Below, in pieces: positions 1 to 5,046 of a stretch of 6,056 bases of DNA (positions within the stretch are counted from its first letter, which is position 1; every line of letters starts with the position of its first letter). Below the pieces are notes generated by a model. The model was given only the letters and a program-made list of their open reading frames with translations, made no database searches and was not told the DNA's origin. The stretch is from Draconibacterium sp. GTDB taxonomy: Bacteria; Bacteroidota; Bacteroidia; Bacteroidales; Prolixibacteraceae. The stretch lies in NCBI GenBank assembly GCA_027011835.1, contig JALUZN010000424.1:1-6056 (forward strand), read 5' to 3'. The position numbers and the translations under genes are program-made.

Positions 1-9
1 GTACAAATA

Positions 10-180
10 ATGAAACCATTACACGTTGAAGTTTTTAAAAACAAACGAAACAAAAGCGATACTATTATCTTATTGTCTGTCTTTTTTATTCTGCTCATTT
101 TACTTTTTAATTCTTGTAAAACATGTAAATGCCCGGCCTACTCTCAAAATGCTCCAACGAGTAACGAGCGAAAAGCCTAA
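10..180 (+). CDS. Small Cys-rich membrane-anchored protein or lipoprotein (56 aa)
   Basis: This short gene is not a family I can name. Seen: an ATG followed by 56 codons. The first 17 residues are basic and polar. A strongly hydrophobic stretch covers residues about 18-33 (IILLSVFFILLILLF), and a short Cys-rich tail (NSCKTCKCPAYSQ, residues 34-46) ends in a polar C-terminus. Cys36 follows Phe-Asn-Ser, a loose lipobox, so the product may be a lipoprotein. The long N-terminal segment would also suit a single-pass inner-membrane anchor with the Cys-rich tail outside. Inference: small Cys-Pro-Ala-Tyr type tails occur in little envelope proteins of Bacteroidota, but I recall this only in general terms. 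No Shine-Dalgarno sequence is visible. The frame is open to the left edge, so an upstream start cannot be excluded. Hydrophobicity and residue order argue that it is a real gene rather than chance. Confidence 0.6.
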   Translation: MKPLHVEVFKNKRNKSDTIILLSVFFILLILLFNSCKTCKCPAYSQNAPTSNERKA

Positions 181-456
181 ATAGGCAGTTTTCCTGTACT
201 TTTTCTCTATTTGTCCCTGTTCTTCGAATACGCTAAAATGGATTAATTCTCAAAACATCAATATTTTACAGATTTTTTTGCCCTCTGAGAATTTAATATT
301 TTGCCCGGGCCATATAGTATCACACAAATATGAATGTCAAATTGCTTTTATTTTGCCTATAAAATTTGGGCTCCGGTTTTATTTTTGATAATGAATTGAA
401 AAAAATTACATGGTGACTTTAAAGAAATAAATTAATCTATCTGCAAAAATAAGGGC
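181..456. other. Intergenic stretch without a recognisable gene
   Basis: AT-rich DNA between the small membrane-protein gene and the first long repeat. Both strands lack an open frame of useful length. It contains an 8-bp GC palindrome GCCCGGGC at 303-310 inside very AT-rich sequence. It also contains an ATTCTC / GAGAAT inverted pair around 245-293 with a loop too long to be a convincing terminator. A TATTTTTG box at 380-387 matches the Bacteroidota -7 consensus, but it lacks a well-spaced -33 element and points at no gene. I assign no function. Confidence 0.5.
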
Positions 457-607
457 AATAAGGTTATTCCCGAATGGAAATACTACGGCGACTAAGGATA
501 CCATATTAATATAAGGTTTTTTACAAACGAATAATACAACCCCATCAAATAGTTGATTTTGTGGAGCTATCCGAAGCCGGCACGATGCACATCGAAATTA
601 TCCTTTG

Positions 608-733
608 CCGTCCCATTCATGGGACGGATTATTAACAATAAACATTTTGTATTTTAACCCATTCAATTGCTATTAAGGGCTAAAGCCAATTTCTCTTTTT
701 GTTTTTTAACCGTTGTTGGCTAAAGCCAAACGG
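608..733. repeat. REP-like hairpin cluster in copy A
   Basis: Two hairpins about 80 bp apart. The first (608-627) is a perfect 8-bp stem CCGTCCCA/TGGGACGG closed by a TTCA loop. The second (710-733) is built around TTGGCT-AA-AGCCAA, with an outer CCGT/ACGG stem and a small bulge. A further GGCTAAAGCC, itself a 4-bp stem with an AA turn, sits at 678-687. Short GC-rich hairpins embedded in AT-rich intergenic DNA resemble the REP sequences mobilised by single-strand tyrosine transposases (RAYT). That link is inference, because no such transposase is in the window. Confidence 0.6.
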
Positions 734-748
734 TAAATGATATGTTTG
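716..748 (+). promoter_or_regulatory. Candidate Bacteroidota promoter inside repeat copy A
   Basis: TATGTTTG at 741-748 matches the -7 consensus TAnnTTTG of the primary sigma factor of Bacteroidota. A TTG at 716-718 lies 22 nt upstream, at the long end of the usual -33 spacing. The -33 element overlaps the second hairpin. The predicted start would lie near 753, just before the ATG at 766. The match is by eye only. Confidence 0.4.
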
Positions 749-765
749 TTTCTATACTAATTTTT

Positions 766-840
766 ATGAGAAACGAAGAGAGAAGCTATTATAAAGAAAT
801 GATAAAAACCTTATTCCCAGGTTTTAAAGCTTACCAGTAA
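766..840 (+). other. Mini-ORF (24 codons) following repeat copy A
   Basis: An ATG a few bases downstream of the candidate promoter opens a 24-codon frame. It starts MRNEERSYYKEMIK, shared with the mini-ORF after copy B, and then continues with a unique TLFPGFKAYQ tail. The shared part lies inside the repeat and the tail outside it. It could be a leader peptide, the severed start of a lost gene copied with the repeat, or chance. I do not claim that it is translated. Confidence 0.2.
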
Positions 841-998
841 ATTTTGCTAATAAGGTTATTCCCGAATGGAAATACTACGGCTACTAAGGATACCATATTA
901 ATATAAGGTTTTTACAAACGAATAATACAACCCCATCAAATAGTTGATTTTGTGGAGCTATCCGAAGCCGGCACGATGCACATCGCAATTATCCTTTG

Positions 999-1123
999 CC
1001 GTCCCATTCATGGGACAGATTATTAACAATAAACATTTTGTATTTTAACCCATTCAATTGTTATTAAGGGCTAAAGCCAATTTCTCTTTTTGTCTTTTAA
1101 CCCCGTTGGCTAAAGCCAAACGG
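999..1123. repeat. REP-like hairpin cluster in copy B
   Basis: Counterpart of the cluster in copy A. The first hairpin (999-1018) keeps GTCCCA/TGGGAC but has a C-A mismatch near its base. The second (1103-1123) pairs CCGTTGGCT with AGCCAACGG-like sequence through one bulged A, using the same AA turn. GGCTAAAGCC recurs at 1069-1078. Retention of the second stem despite local sequence change is mild evidence that the fold matters. Confidence 0.6.
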
Positions 1124-1138
1124 TAAATGATATGTTTG
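1106..1138 (+). promoter_or_regulatory. Candidate Bacteroidota promoter inside repeat copy B
   Basis: The same arrangement as in copy A: TTG at 1106-1108, a 22-nt spacer and TATGTTTG at 1131-1138. The spacer length is kept although the sequence next to the -33 element changed. It would drive transcription rightward, against the gdhA 3' end. If active it would yield antisense RNA to gdhA unless terminated early. Confidence 0.4.
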
Positions 1139-1155
1139 TTTCTATACAAATTTTT

Positions 1156-1227
1156 ATGAGAAACGAAGAGAGAAGCTATTATAAAGAAATGATAAAACTC
1201 CCTCTGGAGAATTTTTCACTCAATTAA
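1156..1227 (+). other. Mini-ORF (23 codons) following repeat copy B
   Basis: It shares its first 14 residues with the mini-ORF at 766 and then diverges to LPLENFSLN as the repeat ends. The divergence shows that only the repeat-borne part was copied, so at least one of the two tails is accidental read-through into flanking DNA. Confidence that this is a functional coding unit is low. Confidence 0.15.
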
Positions 1228-1232
1228 TAAAG

Positions 1233-1257
1233 AAAGAGAAAGCCAAACAGTCTCTTT
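1233..1257 (-). terminator. Possible gdhA terminator hairpin
   Basis: On the minus strand, AAAGAGA and TCTCTTT pair perfectly over 7 bp around an 11-nt loop, followed by a broken T-rich stretch (CTTTATTAATT). The upstream arm includes part of the gdhA stop codon. The U-tract is poor, so this may be a weak terminator or only an RNA 3'-end stabiliser. Confidence 0.35.
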
Positions 1258-2590
1258 AAACAACACCCTGAGCAAGCATGGCCTCGGCAACTTTAACAAA
1301 TCCGCCAATATTTGCGCCTTTCACATAATCAACTTTACCGCCGTTTAATCCGTATTGAACACAAGTTTCGTGAATATCTTTCATTATCCCCTTGAGTCGT
1401 GCATCAACCTCTTCACGCGGCCAGTTTATTCGCATACTGTTTTGCGACATTTCCAGTCCCGAAACAGCAACGCCACCGGCATTTACCGCTTTTCCCGGAG
1501 CATAATCGATATTCTCCGACAGGTACTCAACGGCATCGGCTGTGCATCCCATATTCGATACTTCGGCAAAAAGTTTACACCCGTTATTAACTAGGTTCTG
1601 TGCATCTTCCAGGCCCACCTCATTTTCGGTGGCACACGGCATTGCAATATCTACCTTAACTTCCCACGGACGTTTGTCGGCAATAAACTCGGCATTAAAC
1701 TCTTCGGCATATGGTTCAACAACATCGTTGTTTGTGGCACGTAATTCTAAAAGGTAATCTATTTTTTCTCCCGAAATTCCGTCGGCATCGTAAATATATC
1801 CGTCGGGCCCGGAGATAGTGACCACTTTACCACCCAGCTCGTTAATTTTAGTAATGGCTCCCCAGGCAACATTTCCAAAACCGGATACGGCGACGGTTTT
1901 CCCTTTAATGTCTTCGCCAATTCGGTGCAACATATGCTGAGCAAAATATACTGCTCCAAATCCGGTTGCTTCGGGACGAATCAAACTACCTCCCCAGGCA
2001 AGACCTTTCCCAGTAAGAACTCCGGTAAACTCGTTTTTCAGTCGTTTATACTGCCCAAACAGATAACCAATTTCGCGTCCACCTACTCCAATATCGCCGG
2101 CAGGAACATCGGTATTTGGCCCGATATGACGGTACAATTCGGTCATAAACGACTGACAGAAACGCATAATTTCGCCATCGGTTTTCCCTTTTGTACTAAA
2201 GTCGGAGCCACCTTTTCCGCCACCCATTGGTAAAGTTGTAAGGCTATTCTTAAAGGTCTGTTCGAATCCCAAAAACTTTAAAACACTTAGTGTAACCGTT
2301 GGATGAAAACGCAACCCTCCTTTATAGGGGCCGAGTGCCGAGTTAAATTCGACACGGTAGCCGCGATTAATTTGTACTTCACCACGGTCGTCGACCCAGG
2401 GAACACGAAACATTATTACGCGTTCGGGTTCTACCATTCGTTCCAGAATTTTTGCATTCCGGTAACGGGGATGTTTTTCGTAATAATCCCAAACCGACTC
2501 AATCACCTCTTCAACTGCCTGATGAAACTCCCTTTCTCCCGGAGTTCTTTTTTCAAGATTGGCAATAAATTCGTTTATATCTGCTTTCAT
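1256..2590 (-). CDS. gdhA: Glutamate dehydrogenase, hexameric class I (NAD(P)-dependent)
   Basis: This cytosolic enzyme interconverts 2-oxoglutarate plus ammonium and glutamate, using NAD(P)H. It is the main link between carbon and nitrogen metabolism, for assimilation or catabolism. The 444-residue length is normal for the family. The substrate motif GPYKGGLRFHP (residues 87-97) carries Lys90. Lys114 lies in QTFKNSL, and the catalytic lysine Lys126 in LPMGGGKGG. The catalytic aspartate is Asp166 in PAGDIGVG. The Rossmann loop GFGNVAWG is at 237-244, and the conserved GGVAVSGLEMSQNS at 372-385. The segment ISGPDGYIYD (259-268), where the cofactor ribose is read, matches what I recall of NAD-using clostridial enzymes. 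Cofactor preference should therefore not be assumed to be NADP. The start at 2590 has no Shine-Dalgarno sequence, as is usual in this phylum, and gives the expected N-terminus. A promoter about 110 bp upstream and no close co-directional partner suggest a single-gene transcript. Confidence 0.97.
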   Translation of the reverse strand: MKADINEFIANLEKRTPGEREFHQAVEEVIESVWDYYEKHPRYRNAKILERMVEPERVIMFRVPWVDDRGEVQINRGYRVEFNSALGPYKGGLRFHPTVTLSVLKFLGFEQTFKNSLTTLPMGGGKGGSDFSTKGKTDGEIMRFCQSFMTELYRHIGPNTDVPAGDIGVGGREIGYLFGQYKRLKNEFTGVLTGKGLAWGGSLIRPEATGFGAVYFAQHMLHRIGEDIKGKTVAVSGFGNVAWGAITKINELGGKVVTISGPDGYIYDADGISGEKIDYLLELRATNNDVVEPYAEEFNAEFIADKRPWEVKVDIAMPCATENEVGLEDAQNLVNNGCKLFAEVSNMGCTADAVEYLSENIDYAPGKAVNAGGVAVSGLEMSQNSMRINWPREEVDARLKGIMKDIHETCVQYGLNGGKVDYVKGANIGGFVKVAEAMLAQGVV

Positions 2591-2669
2591 CGTTCTATAT
2601 ATTAATCCATAAAAGTATTCATAAAAACATAAAAGTAACAGATTGTTTCTACGAATGTTTTCTTAAAAT

Positions 2670-2697
2670 GCTTTTTATCTAAATTAAAATAAAAAGC
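2670..2697 (-). promoter_or_regulatory. Hairpin at the predicted 5' end of the gdhA transcript
   Basis: A perfect 9-bp inverted repeat GCTTTTTAT / ATAAAAAGC encloses a 10-nt AT-only-plus-C loop. It begins almost exactly where the promoter predicts transcription to start. A 5'-terminal stem could protect the mRNA from decay, or the repeat could be an operator for a DNA-binding regulator. The sequence does not distinguish these. Confidence 0.4.
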
Positions 2698-2701
2698 GAC
2701 G

Positions 2702-2733
2702 CAAAGATATATATCTAAAATATGTTTTCACAA
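2702..2733 (-). promoter_or_regulatory. Candidate gdhA promoter
   Basis: Read on the minus strand, TATCTTTG (2709 to 2702) is an exact match to the Bacteroidota -7 box TAnnTTTG. A TTG (2733 to 2731) lies 21 nt upstream, as expected for the -33 element. The predicted transcription start is around 2695-2698, giving a 5' leader of roughly 105 nt before the gdhA ATG. Confidence 0.6.
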
Positions 2734-2860
2734 GAGTTCTGTCGCAAATTACGATACCACAACTTCCTGTATATCTACTTATTAAGATTTTCCAGAAGAT
2801 GTTATAAAACAGAATACGAAATTGTTACCATTTTTGAGGATAGAATTTTCGAATCATATC

Positions 2861-2942
2861 ATAATTCAGGTTTGTTCGATATTTAAACAAAACTTTTGGA
2901 GTATTTAAGCATTTTGGGTGCAGGACTGGTGAATGCTATGAT
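2861..2942. repeat. 80-bp direct repeat, left copy
   Basis: The block from ATAATTCAGG to GAATGCTATGAT recurs at 3219-3297 in the same orientation. By eye there are about twelve substitutions and one 3-nt gap, about 82% identity. Shared cores include TTCGATATTTAAA and TGCAGGACTGG. The copies bracket a palindrome-rich block. Divergence of this size rules out a fresh target-site duplication. Confidence 0.75.
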
Positions 2943-3218
2943 GTTGCTTTTGCCCTATCGGGCGGATTTTACTTTTTGGCTTAGCCCAAAAAGTAAACAA
3001 AAAATCCAAGGCTGCGTTCGCTTCGCTCGGAAAAGCTACGCAATAACGACTAAAAATCCTGAACTCCCTCCAATACATTGGAGCTCCTCAAACAGCAGGA
3101 TTTTTTTAACGTCGTTATCATTTGTTTTCCGGCTCACCGACCAAGGCCGTCGCTACGAACTGGATTTGACATTCCACTACCACTACATTGAAGGGGCGGT
3201 CTCTTTTGAGTCCACTCT
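2943..3218. repeat. Palindrome-rich intergenic element between direct repeats
   Basis: A block of about 276 bp with several stems. GCCC/GGGC flanks a TATC loop at 2952-2963. A perfect 12-bp stem TTTACTTTTTGG / CCAAAAAGTAAA lies at 2968-2997 around a CTTAGC loop, and outer GGATTTT/AAAATCC arms extend it to 2964-3007. A large nested hairpin spans 3043-3118, with arms ATAACGAC/GTCGTTAT, then AAAAATCCTG/CAGGATTTTT, then CTCCAAT/ATTGGAG. A GCTTCGCTCGG motif sits between the two main structures. I recall similar palindromes scattered in Bacteroidota intergenic DNA, but have not verified this. A 108-codon frame starting with TTG at 2896 crosses the whole block. I regard it as spurious because it reads straight through the hairpins and one direct repeat. 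Confidence 0.6.
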
Positions 3219-3304
3219 ATAATTCGGGCTTCGATATTTAAATAAAACGTTAGGAGTGTTTAAACATTTTGGATGCAGGACTGGAGAATGCCTTGATATT
3301 TTTA

Positions 3305-3335
3305 GTTGTTCTCTTTATTTTTTTGAGAGGGCAAC
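3305..3335. other. Hairpin next to the groEL terminator
   Basis: GTTGTTCTCT at 3305-3314 faces AGAGGGCAAC at 3326-3335. All ten positions pair in a plus-strand RNA if two U-G wobbles are allowed. The minus-strand RNA would have two A-C mismatches instead. No U-tract follows on the plus strand, so it is not a typical terminator. It sits only 3 nt from the groEL terminator tract, and its role is unknown. Confidence 0.35.
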
Positions 3336-3338
3336 AAT

Positions 3339-3374
3339 AAAAAAAGCTCCTCTCAATAATTGAGAAGAGCTTTT
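3339..3374 (-). terminator. groEL intrinsic terminator
   Basis: Read on the minus strand, AAAAGCTCTTCTCAA pairs with TTGAGAGGAGCTTTT over 15 positions, closed by a 3-nt loop and running into seven consecutive T residues. The single non-Watson-Crick position is a G-U wobble only in minus-strand RNA (it is C-A in the other), which supports this orientation. The stem begins 29 nt after the groEL stop codon. Confidence 0.9.
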
Positions 3375-3402
3375 CGGTAACTATTATATTATGTGGAATT
3401 TA

Positions 3403-5046
3403 TTACATCATTCCACCCATTCCACCCATTCCTGGTGCGCCTCCACCCATTGGTGGTGCCGGAACTTCTTCTTTCTCGTCAACAATAACCGTTTCGGTAG
3501 TTAAGAACATTCCTGCAATTGAGGCAGCATTTTCTAAAGCAACGCGTGTTACTTTTGCCGGGTCGATTACACCAACTTTCAATAAATTCTGATACTCATC
3601 GATACGGGCATTGTACCCAAAATCGCCTTTCCCTTCTTTTACTTTCTGAACAACAACTGCACCCTCTTTACCTGCATTTGCAACAATTTGGCGAAGTGGC
3701 TCTTCGATAGCTCTTCTAATAATTTCGATACCGGTTTGCTCGTCGTCGTTGTCGGCTTTTACTTTTGCTAAAGTTTCTACGGCACGAATGTAAGCAATAC
3801 CTCCTCCGGGAACAATTCCCTCTTCAACAGCGGCACGGGTTGCACTCAGTGCATCGTCAACGCGGTCTTTTTTCTCTTTCATTTCAACCTCAGAGGCGGC
3901 ACCAACATAAATTACAGCAACACCACCGGCCAATTTTGCCAATCGCTCTTGCAACTTCTCTTTGTCGTAATCGGAAGTTGTGGTTTCAATTTGTCTTTTA
4001 ATTTGTGCTACACGAGCTGCTATTGCTGCTTCATCGCCACTACCGTTAACAATGGTTGTATTTTCTTTATCGACAGTAATTTTTTCACATTCACCTAACA
4101 TTTCAATAGTAGCCTGTTCCAGGGTCATTCCTTTCTCTTCGGTAATAACTGTTCCACCGGTAAGAATTGCAAGGTCTTCAAGCATCTCTTTTCGGCGGTC
4201 GCCAAAACCGGGAGCTTTTACTGCACAAACTTTTAACGAACCACGCAAACGGTTAACAACCAATGTTGCCAATGCTTCGCCATCGATATCTTCGGCAATA
4301 ATCATTAACGGGCGACCGGTTTGAGCTGTAGCTTCGAGAACCGGAAGCAAATCTTTCATTGTACTTATTTTCTTATCGTGAATAAGAATGAATGGATTTT
4401 CGAGCTCGGCTGCCATTTTTTCAGCATCGGTTACAAAATAGGGAGAGATGTAGCCACGGTCGAACTGCATTCCTTCAACAACATCGACATAAGTGTCGGT
4501 TCCTTTCGACTCTTCGATAGTAATAACACCTTCTTGCTGAACTTTATGCATAGCTTCGGCAATAAGTTTTCCAATTACATCGTCGTTGTTTGCCGAGATT
4601 TTAGCTACCGATTCCACTTTTGCATAATCGTCGCCAATGGTTTCGGCTTGTGAGGCAATATTCTCAACAACTGCCTGAACAGCTTTATCGATTCCACGCT
4701 TTAAATCCATTGGATTTGCGCCGGCAGTTACGTTTTTCAATCCAACACTAACAATCGATTGTGCGAGAACAGTTGCAGTAGTAGTTCCATCGCCTGCATC
4801 GTCGCCGGTTTTAGAAGCAACCTCTTTTACCATTTGAGCGCCAAGATTTTCGTAAGCATCGGCCAACTCAATCTCTTTTGCTACGGTAACACCATCTTTT
4901 GTAATTTGTGGTGCACCAAACTTTTTCTCTATTACAACGTTACGACCTTTTGGTCCTAATGTAACTTTTACTGCGTCGGCCAACTGGTCAACTCCGCTTT
5001 TTAACAAATCGCGGGCTTCGATGTCGAATTTAATTTCTTTTGCCAT
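3403..5046 (-). CDS. groEL: 60-kDa chaperonin GroEL (group I chaperonin)
   Basis: An ATP-driven cytosolic chaperonin of two stacked heptameric rings that encloses unfolded proteins under a GroES lid. The length (547 aa) is standard. Nucleotide-site motifs are all present: LGPKGRN (30-36), Asp51 in KDGVTVAKE, GDGTTTAT (85-92) with Asp86, catalytic Asp398 in RVDDALSAT, and PGGG (413-416). Apical-domain residues that grip substrate and the GroES loop are kept: Tyr199, Tyr203, Phe204, Leu234, Leu237, Val263 and Val264. Position 259 is Leu, where I recall Val in E. coli. The Gly-Met tail (534-547) ends in GGMM. The start MAKEIKFD is the family start, with no Shine-Dalgarno sequence. Unusually, groES is not immediately upstream: the adjacent 456 bp contain no GroES-like frame. 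A strong terminator follows, so the gene appears to be transcribed alone. The intact GroES-binding surface implies that a GroES exists elsewhere in the genome. Confidence 0.98.
   Translation of the reverse strand: MAKEIKFDIEARDLLKSGVDQLADAVKVTLGPKGRNVVIEKKFGAPQITKDGVTVAKEIELADAYENLGAQMVKEVASKTGDDAGDGTTTATVLAQSIVSVGLKNVTAGANPMDLKRGIDKAVQAVVENIASQAETIGDDYAKVESVAKISANNDDVIGKLIAEAMHKVQQEGVITIEESKGTDTYVDVVEGMQFDRGYISPYFVTDAEKMAAELENPFILIHDKKISTMKDLLPVLEATAQTGRPLMIIAEDIDGEALATLVVNRLRGSLKVCAVKAPGFGDRRKEMLEDLAILTGGTVITEEKGMTLEQATIEMLGECEKITVDKENTTIVNGSGDEAAIAARVAQIKRQIETTTSDYDKEKLQERLAKLAGGVAVIYVGAASEVEMKEKKDRVDDALSATRAAVEEGIVPGGGIAYIRAVETLAKVKADNDDEQTGIEIIRRAIEEPLRQIVANAGKEGAVVVQKVKEGKGDFGYNARIDEYQNLLKVGVIDPAKVTRVALENAASIAGMFLTTETVIVDEKEEVPAPPMGGGAPGMGGMGGMM

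Larger units (their letters stand above)
457..807. repeat. Long structured direct repeat, copy A (351 bp)
   Basis: Seen: this block recurs almost unchanged at 849-1197, with about ten differences by eye, giving roughly 97% identity. The differences include one T-run indel and a small rearranged patch at 703-716. Both copies begin with AATAAGGTTATTCCC and end at GATAAAA. In order the block holds: a weak stem ATCAA/TTGAT at 544-557; a GC-rich patch GCCGGC with CGATG/CATCG; a strong hairpin at 608-627; a GGCTAAAGCC motif at 678-687; a second hairpin at 710-733; a TATGTTTG promoter-like box at 741-748; and an ATG at 766. In this copy only, AATAAGGTT at 457-465 is matched by its reverse complement AACCTTATT at 807-815, so the copy is bounded by a 9-bp inverted repeat. 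Inference: this is a duplicated REP/MITE-like or RNA-encoding element. It has no coding capacity for a transposase. Confidence 0.85.
849..1197. repeat. Long structured direct repeat, copy B (349 bp)
   Basis: This is the second copy of the block at 457-807, in the same orientation and only 41 bp downstream. It ends about 60 bp before the gdhA stop codon. It keeps the same hairpins, GGCTAAAGCC motifs and TATGTTTG box. The first hairpin has lost one base pair (GGGACAG in place of GGGACGG). The 5' flank of the second hairpin is rewritten from CCGTTG to CCCCG, yet it still folds into a stem of about nine pairs with one bulged A. Unlike copy A, it has no AACCTTATT at its right end. High identity between adjacent copies points to recent duplication or ongoing gene conversion. 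Confidence 0.85.

Noticed and set aside
457..1197. CRISPR array or integron attC sites
   Set aside because: There are only two copies, each about 350 bp, with a 41-bp separation. No short regular repeat-spacer pattern and no integron core sites are present.
1355..2605. Several plus-strand frames of 60-100 codons across gdhA
   Set aside because: They lie opposite a clearly conserved gene and have no recognisable protein character or translation signals.
2896..3222. A 108-codon plus-strand frame as a hypothetical protein
   Set aside because: It uses TTG as start, begins inside one direct repeat, reads through perfect hairpins and ends at the other repeat. There is no domain, and its composition follows the palindromes.
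3519..4959. Plus-strand frames opposite groEL
   Set aside because: They are complementary-strand shadows of the highly conserved groEL codons.
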